This document shows positions 1 through 8,383 of a stretch of 64,000 nucleotides of DNA, in pieces; positions within the stretch are counted from its first letter, which is position 1; each line of letters opens with the position of its first letter. This DNA is from Beijerinckia sp. 28-YEA-48 (GTDB lineage Bacteria > Pseudomonadota > Alphaproteobacteria > Rhizobiales > Beijerinckiaceae). The stretch spans positions 248,001 to 312,000 of the forward strand of contig NZ_FNSI01000002.1 of NCBI RefSeq assembly GCF_900104955.1, written 5' to 3'. A model generated the notes under the pieces. It did no database searches, was not told the DNA's origin, and worked only from the letters and a program-made list of their open reading frames with translations. Position numbers and translations under genes: made by a program.

Positions 1-641
1 ACAGGCACCTCTTTTTAGCGGGGGGGATTGGCATCACTCCGATTATCTCGATGATTAGGCAAGTATCATCCTCGGGGAAGCAGTTCGACTTACATTATTG
101 CACGCGTAATCCTGCACGGACAGCGTTTTTAAGCGAATTAGGATCGTATCGTGACGCTGGGGCTATCGAGCTCCATTTCGATGAAGGTGATCCGGCGAAA
201 GGTTTGGATATCCGTAGTTTATTGCGGGAGGTGCCAGAAGGTGTAGATTTGTACTATTGCGGTCCACCTGGCTTCATGCGCGCGATTAAAGAGGCATCCA
301 GTCACTGGCCTGCTGATCGCGTGCACTTCGAATTATTTGGCCCGTCGGGAAACTCGAGTCAGGTAGCTGCCGATCTCAACAGGTCTTTCCATGTGAAGGT
401 CCTAAGCAGCGGCGCAGAGTTTGAAGTACCCCCGAATAAGTCGATTGCTGAAGTTCTCATTGAAAATGGAATTGATGTTCAGCTCTCATGTCGTGAAGGA
501 TACTGTGGGACCTGCATGACTCCATATGTCGGAGGCCAACCAGATCATCGCGACGAGTTGCTGGATGATGAAGCACGCCAAGATTACGTACTATTGTGCT
601 GTACGCGCTCGAAGTCAGATGTATTAATCATAGATATTTGA
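1..641 (+). CDS. PDR/VanB-family oxidoreductase (ferredoxin reductase), 5' end outside window
   Basis: C-terminal ~213 residues of a phthalate-dioxygenase-reductase-type electron transfer protein that passes electrons from NAD(P)H through flavin to a plant-type 2Fe-2S cluster and on to a Rieske oxygenase or demethylase. The frame is open from base 3, and the first residues (HLFLAGGIGITPI) are the nucleotide-binding GGIGITP motif, so the start lies upstream; the ATG at 51 is internal. YYCGPPGFM closes the NAD domain. The C-terminal ferredoxin domain shows C-x4-C-x2-C (SCREGYCGTC) and a downstream CC. Its oxygenase partner is probably off the left edge. A homologue sits at 18471-19409. Confidence 0.9.
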   Translation, partial: RHLFLAGGIGITPIISMIRQVSSSGKQFDLHYCTRNPARTAFLSELGSYRDAGAIELHFDEGDPAKGLDIRSLLREVPEGVDLYYCGPPGFMRAIKEASSHWPADRVHFELFGPSGNSSQVAADLNRSFHVKVLSSGAEFEVPPNKSIAEVLIENGIDVQLSCREGYCGTCMTPYVGGQPDHRDELLDDEARQDYVLLCCTRSKSDVLIIDI

Positions 642-753
642 CAGTTTTCCATAAGATTACGTTTGCCTGAATCGCAATGGCAAGATCGCGCATTGAGGAA
701 TAGGCATAGCCGGCTGGCCACCAGCCACGGATAAACGACGATCAAGCCTGGAT

Positions 754-1122
754 CTAGCGCCAGCGACACTCGATCCTACTCCCAACCTCTCCAAAGTCGT
801 TCAGATTTTTGAACGGATTTGCGGCTCCTATCAAAGATTGGACGGGGGCAGCTCGGGTATCTGCTGTTTGCGTCGTGCCAATGGGAATAGGGATGCACCA
901 GCTGAGCAAAGGCTGAATGCCTAGTCGTTCGAGAACAACTAATAGCGCACCCAGAAGATATACTGAGAGATCCAGCCGCTTGTGAAAGCCAGGATCGACT
1001 ACTGTCGTCGGCCGAGCCCTTCGAACAAACAGTAGAGCTGCACAAGTGTAACCTAAATCGAATGAACTGGCTGCAAGCTGCGAAAGAATCGATGCCACTC
1101 TAGATGCTTTACCCCACGCCAT
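754..1122 (-). CDS. hypothetical protein, 122 aa
   Basis: Not recognised. It is an uninterrupted 122-codon frame with a well-placed Shine-Dalgarno (GGGGAG six bases before the ATG at 1122). A small inverted repeat, CCGTG-N5-CACGG (1168-1182), lies about 46 bases upstream. The middle of the product has a hydrophobic stretch (LSVYLLGALLVVLERLGI, about residues 52-69). It sits alone between a reductase tail and the DUF35/thiolase cassette, in a gene-poor, probably rearranged stretch, so it may be a gene fragment or a chance frame. Confidence 0.35.
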   Translation of the reverse strand: MAWGKASRVASILSQLAASSFDLGYTCAALLFVRRARPTTVVDPGFHKRLDLSVYLLGALLVVLERLGIQPLLSWCIPIPIGTTQTADTRAAPVQSLIGAANPFKNLNDFGEVGSRIECRWR

Positions 1123-1535
1123 GCTGAGCTCCCCGCACGAGAGACTCTGACGCGAATGATCACGCTACCGTGCGAGACACGGAACGCATTTATGATGCGT
1201 ATCCGTAGCTCTATCAAACAACGTCAATTACAAATGAAACTCTTCTGAGCGAAGATAGTCCTCGGCGGTGACGAACAGGCTATTCGTTCGCTTTATCTTG
1301 AGGTGGAATGTGATCACGCGCAACCTAGTAGTAGGCGGCACTCATTGGGACGGCCCGACCATCATGGTGTCCTAACCGCGAGTTGCCCCGCTTCTAGACC
1401 TTCCATCTCGACAGCACGAGCAACCAACTACTTTTTAAAAACTGAATGGCCCCAGCGTACCAAATTCGATTGAATGTAATCAACGTAGCCCGACTGCTTG
1501 ACAGCAAGCGGCGTACCTGGTTCTCTTCTCTTGAA
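1123..1535. other. gene-poor stretch upstream of the DUF35/thiolase cassette
   Basis: About 410 bases with no recognisable gene on either strand. It contains the inverted repeat CCGTG-cgaga-CACGG at 1168-1182. The part next to 1536 presumably carries the promoter for the cassette starting at 1594. No long direct repeats or IS ends were seen. Confidence 0.4.
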
Positions 1536-1563
1536 TGGAATGTAATTCCACTCAGTGGAATTA
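1536..1563. promoter_or_regulatory. two overlapping IclR-type palindromes
   Basis: TGGAAT-gta-ATTCCA (1536-1550) is a perfect 6-bp-arm inverted repeat of the kind bound by IclR-family regulators. It overlaps a second perfect repeat, TAATTCCAC-tca-GTGGAATTA (1543-1563, 9-bp arms). The pair lies 31-58 bases before the ATG at 1594, where a promoter is expected. The cassette's own IclR gene (ending 3993) is the obvious candidate ligand, which would make the unit autoregulated; that link is inference. Confidence 0.6.
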
Positions 1564-1593
1564 TACAGAAATCTGGTTGGAGGAGGTCTTAAT

Positions 1594-2025
1594 ATGGGTT
1601 CGGTGAGTGCTAACAGCTCCGGCGGAGATGCCACTTCGTTGAATATCATCGCGCCAGAGATGATGGCACTTGGCCCAGACGGCAGGCCGCTTCTAAAGGG
1701 CGGAAGATGTGCCGCGTGTTCAGCTTTGAGCTTTCCGCGAGCTGCTGTTTGCACCGAGTGTCTCTCAGAGGAGATTGAGGAGTACGACTTGCCTCAAGAG
1801 GGACGGTTATACTCATACTCAACAATATACCAGGCGCCCAACGGATGGAATGTTCCGTACGTACTCGGTTATGTAGATTTAACTGACGGACTGCGAGTGT
1901 TAGCCCACATCGCCCTTTCACCTGAGAATGTACGTGTGGATATGCCACTAAAAGTGAGTATCGGCGCTGTTGGATCTGACGATTTTGGTCGGGCACGCCA
2001 CACCTACACATTCACTAACATCTAA
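1594..2025 (+). CDS. Zn-ribbon OB-fold protein (DUF35 family), thiolase partner
   Basis: 143-residue protein of the DUF35 (rubredoxin-like zinc ribbon plus OB fold) family. These proteins bind and support an SCP2-type thiolase encoded next to them, as in the BbsA/BbsB benzoylsuccinyl-CoA thiolase. The zinc ribbon is Cys39-x2-Cys42 and Cys53-x2-Cys56, followed by the OB-fold region (LYSYSTIYQAPNGW onward). The ATG at 1594 is preferred over the upstream one at 1555 because GGAGGAGG lies just before it, and because 1555 falls inside the operator palindrome. The thiolase starts 11 bases downstream, so the two are translationally close. Confidence 0.88.
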   Translation: MGSVSANSSGGDATSLNIIAPEMMALGPDGRPLLKGGRCAACSALSFPRAAVCTECLSEEIEEYDLPQEGRLYSYSTIYQAPNGWNVPYVLGYVDLTDGLRVLAHIALSPENVRVDMPLKVSIGAVGSDDFGRARHTYTFTNI

Positions 2026-2036
2026 GAGATCATACT

Positions 2037-3176
2037 ATGCGCGATGTATTCGTTGTCGGAACGGGCTTGATTCCCTTTGGGAAGTACCCTCACAAAACGT
2101 TAGCTGAAATCGGTTGGCCGGCTGTTAAAGAGGCAATCATTGAGTCGGAACTGTCGCCCCAGTCCATTGACGCGGTCTATTGCGGGTCGGCTTTAGGCGG
2201 AATGTTGACAGGCCAACGTGTGATGAAAACGTTGGGCATAACTGGCATGCCAATCATCAACATTGAAAATGCCTGTTCATCTAGCTCTTCGGCTTTGGCC
2301 GAAGCGTGGACCGCAGTTGCTAGCGGCCGGCATGATGTGGCTCTCGTTATTGGTGTCGAAAAGCTCACAAAGTTCGGCGGCGGTACGCTTCCTCTCGAGC
2401 GCGAAGATTGGGAAGTAAATCAGGGTATGGTTATGCCGGCCTTATATGCAATGCGCGCCAGAAGATACATGCATGAATATGGACTAACTGATCAACAATT
2501 AGCGCAGGTTGCGGTTAAAGCGCATGAGCATGGATCTTTGAATCCTAATGCGCAAATCCGTAAGAAGGTCACCATCGAAGAGGTCATGGCGTCACGTCCG
2601 GTCGCCGATCCATTTACCCTTTGGCATTGCTGTCCAACCGGCGATGGAGCCGCAGCCATTATCGTAGCAAGCGGTGATGTGGCTCGGAAAGGAAGAACGA
2701 AGTCAGTTCGAATAGTTGCATCTGAGGTTACGTCGGGAAAATATACCAACGGGTACCGCGACATGACTTGGGCGGAATTAACTGCAAGAGGCGCAGCTGA
2801 AGCATATGAAATGGCAGGAATTGCGCCCGAGGACATAGACGTTGCGGAAATACATGACGCGTTCACGATCGCCGAGCTCATGTACTATGAGGCCTTTTCC
2901 TTTTGCGAGCGTGGAGGAGCATATGAGTTGTTAGCTAGCGGTGCGACATCTCTGGGTGGCCACGTTTGCGTTAATCCATCAGGAGGACTTCTCTCCCGAG
3001 GCCATCCTGTCGGAGCGACCGGTGCAGCTCAAGCTGTCGAAATCGTTCGACAACTTGAGGGGCGCGCAGGAAGCCATCAGGTAGAAGGGGCGAAAGTGGG
3101 GGTTACCCACGCGACCGGTGGAGGTATATCGGGTTTTGATCATGGAGCGTGCTCCATCCACATCTTCTCCCGATAA
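2037..3176 (+). CDS. SCP2-type thiolase / acetyl-CoA acetyltransferase family
   Basis: 379-residue thiolase-fold enzyme acting on CoA thioesters (thiolytic cleavage or Claisen condensation). The nucleophile region is ENACSSSSSA with Cys80. The C-terminal half has the SCP2-thiolase signature NPSGGLLSRGHPVGATG with the catalytic His, and a final HATGGG block in place of the classical CxGGG loop. Members with this layout need a DUF35 partner, which is the preceding gene. With the CaiB-type CoA-transferase downstream this looks like acyl-CoA activation followed by thiolytic cleavage of a beta-keto aryl or alkyl thioester. The exact substrate is not evident. Confidence 0.88.
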   Translation: MRDVFVVGTGLIPFGKYPHKTLAEIGWPAVKEAIIESELSPQSIDAVYCGSALGGMLTGQRVMKTLGITGMPIINIENACSSSSSALAEAWTAVASGRHDVALVIGVEKLTKFGGGTLPLEREDWEVNQGMVMPALYAMRARRYMHEYGLTDQQLAQVAVKAHEHGSLNPNAQIRKKVTIEEVMASRPVADPFTLWHCCPTGDGAAAIIVASGDVARKGRTKSVRIVASEVTSGKYTNGYRDMTWAELTARGAAEAYEMAGIAPEDIDVAEIHDAFTIAELMYYEAFSFCERGGAYELLASGATSLGGHVCVNPSGGLLSRGHPVGATGAAQAVEIVRQLEGRAGSHQVEGAKVGVTHATGGGISGFDHGACSIHIFSR

Positions 3177-3993
3177 CGCTATGGGCATCGCACCCTCAAC
3201 CGAAAGTCTCGGCACCGTCCAGAGAGTTGCTGAGGTTTTAAGATTCTTCAGTGAGCGAGGAAGCGCGACATTAAAAGAAATGTCCCAAGCGCTTTCACTA
3301 GCACCCAGCACATGTCATCGCCTATGCGAGTTGTTAAGCAGGGACGGTCTTATTGAAAAGGATGAAATCGATAAGAAGTATAAAATCGGGCGTGAGCTAT
3401 TCAGAATTTCGGCCTTGGTGAACGCAAAGAACGATCTGCGCAGCCTGTCTATTCCCTTTCTTGAGGACTTGTCGAATAGATGCAATGAGACGGCCGTATT
3501 GAGCGTGTTTCTGCCGCGAGACTGTAAGGTCTTCTTCGCTGAAAGAGCCGATTCAACTAGAATGTTGCGGTATCAGCTTCCTATGAATCTGCCGATGTCG
3601 CCACTGTGGGGCGCAAGCGGTCGATCGATCCTCGCGTTCCTTGATAGCTCTGACTTGGATCGCGCTCTAGAGAACGAAGAACGGGCTCCAGCGTCTGGAG
3701 AGCGCCCGCCAAGTAGGAAAAGCCTCGAGAAACAACTCGCCATTATTAGAGACCGAGGATTCGATCTCACCTTCGGCCAGAAGATTGTTGGCGCTGTTGG
3801 AATCGCTGCGCCAGTATTTTCGGCCAATGGAAAGGTTGTCGGAAGCGTTTGCCTCACCGTTCCTGAATCTCGAGTCAACACTAGAAATCAAACAAAGCTC
3901 GGCGCGATGGTTCAGAATTCGTCGGCGGCGCTTTCAACAGCTCTTGGCTTCACGAATTATTCGAACCCGCGTAGAAAGGCGGCCACTTCATGA
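3142..3993 (+). CDS. IclR-family transcriptional regulator
   Basis: N-terminal winged helix (SLGTVQRVAEVLRFFSERGSATLKEM, then a recognition helix near APSTCHRLCELL) followed by the C-terminal IclR effector-binding domain (WGASGRSILAFL, VGIAAPVF motifs). The start is uncertain: the frame opens at GTG 3118 inside the thiolase gene; ATG 3142 overlaps the thiolase by 35 bases; ATG 3181, five bases after the thiolase stop, also fits the usual IclR N-terminus. It ends with an ATGA overlap into the CoA-transferase gene, so it is co-transcribed with the enzymes. It probably binds the palindromes at 1536-1563 in response to a pathway thioester or acid. Confidence 0.88.
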   Translation: MERAPSTSSPDNAMGIAPSTESLGTVQRVAEVLRFFSERGSATLKEMSQALSLAPSTCHRLCELLSRDGLIEKDEIDKKYKIGRELFRISALVNAKNDLRSLSIPFLEDLSNRCNETAVLSVFLPRDCKVFFAERADSTRMLRYQLPMNLPMSPLWGASGRSILAFLDSSDLDRALENEERAPASGERPPSRKSLEKQLAIIRDRGFDLTFGQKIVGAVGIAAPVFSANGKVVGSVCLTVPESRVNTRNQTKLGAMVQNSSAALSTALGFTNYSNPRRKAATS

Positions 3994-5216
3994 ATACGGA
4001 AGCAACGAGCGGATACGGTCCGCTTTCGCATCTGAAGGTGCTTGATTTGACTCAATTTCTGTCCGGTCCTTATGCGACGCAGTTGCTAGGGGATATGGGA
4101 GCAGACGTTGTAAAAATTGAAGCGCCAGATGGTGACATGACACGGCGGCTTCCGCCGCATTTCGTTGGCACACAAAGCGCATATTACCTATCTGTCAACA
4201 GAAACAAGAAAAGTCTGACCGTCGATATGAAGACGGCAGCTGGCCTCGCTCTTGTTCGTAAGCTTGCGCAAGTTTCTGACGTCGTTGTCGAAAACTTTAG
4301 ACCAGGTATTTTGGAAAAGCTTGGCATTTCTTACGAAGACATCAAGGCAGTCAGGCCTGGTCTGGTGTGGTGTTCTATTTCTGGCTTTGGACAAGCAGGC
4401 CCGTACAAAAATAGACCTGCATATGATATGATTGTACAGGCGATGTCTGGCGGAATGTCCATTACCGGTCCAACGGAAGGGCCGTCGGTGCGATCCGGAA
4501 TTCCCCTGGGAGATATCGCGGCTGGAATGTACGGGGTCATTGGTATTTTGGCAGCTCTTGCCGACCGCGATCGCTCGGGTAAAGGCAAGCACGTCGATAT
4601 TAGTATGCTCGACTGTCAAGTGGCTATGCTGTCATATCAAGCCGCTTATTATTTGAATTCAGGGAATGTGCCGGAACGACAGGGACGGGGGCATGATTCT
4701 ATTCCGACATATAGAACATTCACTTGCGGGGATGCGGCGGATATCGTCGTTACAGCTAATACGGAGCGCATGTGGAGCAGTTTATGCGACGTCCTTAGTT
4801 GTGCCGAGCTAAGTACTGATTCCAGGTTTGCCGATAATAAGCGCCGATACATCAATCGAGAGGCGCTATGGAGGATTCTTGAGGACGCGTTTTTAACTAA
4901 GTCGGCCCAAGAATGGGTCGACCTAATGCTAGCAGCAGAAGTGCCAGCTGCAGTTGTAAACACACTTGATCGTAGCCTTACAGATCCTCAAGTTATCCAC
5001 CGAAATATGGTTCTGGAGCTAGCTGGGCCGAACGGTGAAAAACTGCGAGTGGCGGGAAATCCAATAAAGTTTGCAAATGAAGATGAAGTGAATCATCGAT
5101 ATCCTCCGCTGCTAGGAGGAGACAGCCTGTCCGTTTTGTCCGACTGGCTAGGAATGAACGCAGGTGATGTAAATGAACTCCGCTGCGACAGTGCGTTTGG
5201 GCCGAATGGTCGGTGA
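3990..5216 (+). CDS. CaiB/BaiF (family III) CoA-transferase
   Basis: 408-residue class III CoA-transferase, moving CoA between carboxylic acids through mixed anhydride and enzyme-thioester intermediates. Conserved features are VLDLTQFLSGPYATQLLGDMGADVVKIE at the N-terminus, NRNKKSLTVDM, and GDIAAGMYG holding Asp175, the expected catalytic aspartate (the GDxxxG motif of formyl-CoA transferase). The ATG overlaps the IclR stop as ATGA, giving tight coupling. It probably activates the substrate acid that ends up at the thiolase. Full length for the family. Confidence 0.9.
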   Translation: MNTEATSGYGPLSHLKVLDLTQFLSGPYATQLLGDMGADVVKIEAPDGDMTRRLPPHFVGTQSAYYLSVNRNKKSLTVDMKTAAGLALVRKLAQVSDVVVENFRPGILEKLGISYEDIKAVRPGLVWCSISGFGQAGPYKNRPAYDMIVQAMSGGMSITGPTEGPSVRSGIPLGDIAAGMYGVIGILAALADRDRSGKGKHVDISMLDCQVAMLSYQAAYYLNSGNVPERQGRGHDSIPTYRTFTCGDAADIVVTANTERMWSSLCDVLSCAELSTDSRFADNKRRYINREALWRILEDAFLTKSAQEWVDLMLAAEVPAAVVNTLDRSLTDPQVIHRNMVLELAGPNGEKLRVAGNPIKFANEDEVNHRYPPLLGGDSLSVLSDWLGMNAGDVNELRCDSAFGPNGR

Positions 5217-5764
5217 GCTAAAGGGAATGCGAACTCAAATCCCTATTGGCTCAAGTCTCGGAGATTGTCTGTACATGCACGCGCCGGGAACGGATCACAT
5301 AAAGAGCGATGCTTACGATCTAGAATTCGTGAACCTGCCCGAATTCTTAGCAGTTGAAGCACGCGGAGTGAAGATTAAGAAGGCTGCAGGGCGCGTAGCT
5401 GGCACTCCTACTGTCCAGCGAACGCGATGAGTAGTACCCCATATTAAACACCGATGGATAGGGGGGCGACACTTTCGGTGGTCTCTGGGCGTAGAGAAGC
5501 TCCAGCCGTGCACCGCTGCTGCCAGATCCGGTAGGCGGTTGGATCGCGAGCCGCCATGACCCACGCCGACTGGTGGCGAGGGAAACGATGCTCCGAGCCG
5601 TCACTCGCGAGCCCGCAAAGTGCAATTACCGACCAACCAGATGAATGGCCGGATTTCATCGTCAGAAGCGCTCGTTGTCGCCGTAGCAATAGGGCGAAAG
5701 GCAGTGAACTCCTGTCCGAGAGAGTATGCGGCAGACCGCCGATAGACGTCCCAGTTAACGTTGG
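5217..5764. other. gene-poor stretch, possible debris
   Basis: About 550 bases with only short competing frames on both strands. A plus-strand frame (5173-5430) overlaps the CoA-transferase end and has no convincing ribosome site or family resemblance. Minus-strand frames of 60-92 codons shift into one another, which is typical of non-coding or decayed sequence. No known gene is recognised. Confidence 0.4.
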
Positions 5765-6460
5765 TTATCCAGCGACAACCCAACCATTAGGTACGGCCCA
5801 ACCATTAGGTCCGGCAGGGTTTGCGAGCGGAACTGGATCGCCGGGATTAGATCGCGATATCGCAATCAAAGAGTTCGAAAGCCATTTAAAGAACACGTTG
5901 AATTGGAGTCCTTTCAGTTTAAGGGGTTGACGTACAGAGAGTTTAGCAAGGGCGCCTAAATCAGCATCGTCGGTGCCTACTACATAAAAGCTGAATGCTT
6001 TCGCGGCTTCGCCGTCCTGGATCAACTTCGCCGCGGCTCCCAAGTTGCTGCTTGGGATGCCGTCGGTAATGAGAACGATCCACGGACGATAGAAGCTGAT
6101 GCCACTGGCCCGATAGCGATCCTTACGATCACGCAACATCTGCAAAGCCGTCTCGATAGCTTCGCCTATCGTGGCCGCGCGCTGAGATGAAAAAGGGGTT
6201 GGGAGAACATTTTTCGCCCCGGTGACGTCTGTTTCAGCTTTTAAGGGATCTAACGTCACAGTGGCAATTTCGACCCGCATAGCAGCAAGGCTGTCGCTTT
6301 GAACCTCTTCCTGTAGAAGACGCAGTCCCTCATTCAGTGGTGCGATGGCGGCTCCCTCCATTGAGATGGAGACATCAAACAGAAGAATACAAGGACACCG
6401 CGCCTGTCGGCTATCCAACAACCCACTGTCGCCAATGTATTCTTGTTTATCGTTACTCAT
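5765..6460 (-). CDS. VWA-domain protein (TerY/YegL-like)
   Basis: 231-residue von Willebrand A domain protein. The metal-ion-dependent adhesion site is visible as Asp29-Val-Ser31-Ile-Ser33 (LLFDVSISM), with the downstream LITDGIPSS block. Length and lack of a signal peptide fit the cytoplasmic YegL/TerY group, which usually sits beside tellurite-resistance, PP2C-phosphatase or kinase genes; none is recognisable here. GGGAAAG precedes the ATG at 6460. The last residues repeat a GPNGWAVPNGWVVAG pattern encoded by a short imperfect DNA repeat near 5779-5814, suggesting local duplication or a recent change at the C-terminus. Confidence 0.82.
   Translation of the reverse strand: MSNDKQEYIGDSGLLDSRQARCPCILLFDVSISMEGAAIAPLNEGLRLLQEEVQSDSLAAMRVEIATVTLDPLKAETDVTGAKNVLPTPFSSQRAATIGEAIETALQMLRDRKDRYRASGISFYRPWIVLITDGIPSSNLGAAAKLIQDGEAAKAFSFYVVGTDDADLGALAKLSVRQPLKLKGLQFNVFFKWLSNSLIAISRSNPGDPVPLANPAGPNGWAVPNGWVVAG
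5779..5814. repeat. short tandem repeat at the 3' end of the VWA gene
   Basis: Two copies of CCCAACCATTAGGT separated by a few bases (ccaaccattaggtacgg then cccaaccattaggtccgg). They encode the repeated PNGW segment at the C-terminus of the VWA protein on the minus strand. Consistent with slippage or local duplication. Confidence 0.6.
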
Positions 6461-6788
6461 ATAACTTTCCCGCGACTGAACACGATAAACTAGGCTCCGG
6501 CTCTATTGGAAGGTGAAATCCATACCGTGTCATCTATGTTTTGAAGCGCCCTTCCGCCGGAAAAATTCCCGGCTCCTAAAACTCATCGGCTCTCCGTCAC
6601 GATACTCCTCATCGTAGCGAGAACTTGCATAGACAGCCATGATTTTTAGCCAGTATGATCTTAATAGGAGCGTCATGAGCGATGAACAGGCTGAATCAGT
6701 CGAGGCATGTTTAAGTTAGCAAAGCAAACGCATAATGTGGCGTGACGTCCAAAGACCCCGATCGGTCACGTAGTCGCGCAAGGTGCGA
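6461..6788. other. intergenic stretch between VWA gene and IS element
   Basis: About 330 bases with no recognisable gene. The end next to 6460 must carry the VWA promoter; the rest up to the left IS end shows no conserved frame. Confidence 0.4.
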
Positions 6789-7898
6789 GTTCCAGCCGAA
6801 GTGCGACGAGCAGCGTCTATGAACGTAGCCGGATCATCGGCTGGCAGCCAGTAGCTTTTGCCGGAACACTTCGGCTGGCGTTTTGAAGCCAAGACATTTG
6901 CGTGGCGTCGAGTTCAGATGAGCGCAAATGTCATAGAGCTCGCGACCTTTGATCGACAACGGGTCAGTGTCTCTTGAAAGCCATTTTCGCGCGCGCCGGT
7001 TCGTATTCTCGACCGTTCCTTTCTGCCACGGCGCCTGCGGATCACAGAACCAGGTTTGCACACCGAGACCGGCCTGCAGGTAAGACCAATCCGTAAACTC
7101 GGTCCCGCGATCAAAGGTGATTGATCGTCGGGCGGCGTGGGGAAGGGGGCTGAGCACATTGATCAGCCCCTCCATGACGGATCGTGATTGCCGATCATTG
7201 TTGCGGAGGAAGACAGTGAAGCGGCTCACCCGCTCAACCAGCGACGTCACATTGGCCTTGCCAAATTTCTGGCGAAACTGGATCAGATCGCACTCCCAAT
7301 GGCCGAGCTGCTTTCGCTCTCGAACGATGTCCGGGCGATGCAATATGCTCAGTTCTGGGCTAAATCTGCGGCCATGCCGGCGTCGAACGTGGCGTGGCCG
7401 ACGCCGGGCGCGGGCCTCAGGAAGATAGCGCCACAGTTTGATCTCCTGACCAACGGCGGAGTACGCAAAGCGGTAGATCGTTTCATGGCAGACACGCACA
7501 CCACGGCCTTCATAGGCTAATCGACCAGCAATTTGCTCCGGTGACCAACCGTGCTCGATCCGTTCAATGATCGCCGCGCGCAGCTTCGGATGCCGAGCCA
7601 GCTTGCGATAGCAGCTCCGGCGCTCTTTGGCCTTACCGTTCGCCACCACGCCGAAATACCCCGTCAGTCCTGGAAACTCCGCATCGTCAAACCGGTTGCG
7701 CGCAATCTCTCTGAAAATCGTCGAGCGATGGCGTCCGAGCCTCTCGGCGATCACATCGACCGATACGCCGGCCTGCCGCCAGCGTTAAATCTTGCGGCGT
7801 TCATCGAGATCGATCTGCGAGTAGGAGCGTACCATCGGCGGTTCCTTGCGTGCGACAAGTTATAGGTATCGTTGCCAAGTCGCACTTCAAGGTAGAAC
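6789..7898 (-). mobile_element. IS30-family insertion sequence (probably inactive)
   Basis: Roughly 1.1 kb, the usual IS30 size, enclosing a single transposase frame. Candidate terminal inverted repeats are at 6789-6807 (left) and 7879-7898 (right). Both contain GAAGTGCGAC in inverted orientation, preceded by the related strings GTTCCAGCC and GTTCTACCTT. The exact outer ends are approximate, and I could not see a clear short target duplication. The flanks are gene-poor, consistent with an insertion hot spot or decay zone. Confidence 0.7.
6834..7835 (-). pseudogene. IS30-family transposase with in-frame stop at codon 17
   Basis: DDE transposase of the IS30 family. The intact part shows the helix-turn-helix IAERLGRHRSTIFREIARN, the catalytic Asp in HWECDLIQF, the second Asp in ITFDRGTEF and the Glu in WQKGTVENTNR. 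The expected N-terminus is present in the same frame from an ATG at 7835 (MVRSYSQIDLDERRKI), but codon 17 is TAA (7785-7787). Translation could only restart at an internal GTG at 7754, losing the first ~27 residues next to the HTH. Either the element is dead or it uses the internal start. Confidence 0.8.
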
Positions 7899-8383
7899 CC
7901 ACCCACTTATATATACCATTCGCATAACGATCATTATGGAACTTAAAATCTAAGATGAAATGTGCGGAAACGCCTCTAAGCCTTTCACGCACATTCCAAG
8001 GAGAGCCGGGCCGATTTTTCAAGACACCGCACAATGTGACTTCAACATCGGTAAGCCAAGGAGCAAGCATCTGCCGATCGTGCGTTGGCCAGATCGTGGT
8101 CCGCTGCATCATTGGCGCCGTGACGTTCTTCGCTGAAGGCTAACTTGCGTGCAGCCTTCAGCGGTCTCCTCGAGTGTAAATTCGGCAATCTCATGAGCAG
8201 TGGTCAAACGAAAGACCTCATCAGTCAGGCCGAAACTTCACATCAATTAGGAGGAGGATAAATTTGGTCGGCTGAATCGTCAGAAACCGGAAGCCACAAG
8301 ATGCGAGCGATGTATAAAACACCCAATATGAGGAGAAGTGCGAAGTTCTCCAAATCCATACTACCTCACAAACACAATCGACT
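7899..8383. other. gene-poor stretch with a possible small gene remnant
   Basis: About 485 bases between the IS element and the hydrolase gene. On the minus strand, about 8240 to 8110, there is an open but startless stretch (FRLTTAHEIAEFTLEET and on) that reads like real protein before hitting a stop. An adjacent frame (down to 7890) continues open, as if a gene had been frameshifted and cut by the IS. The family was not identified. Confidence 0.35.

Noticed and set aside
6789-7898. Target-site duplication of the IS30-like element
   Set aside because: The exact outer ends are uncertain and no matching short repeat was seen beside the candidate inverted repeats.
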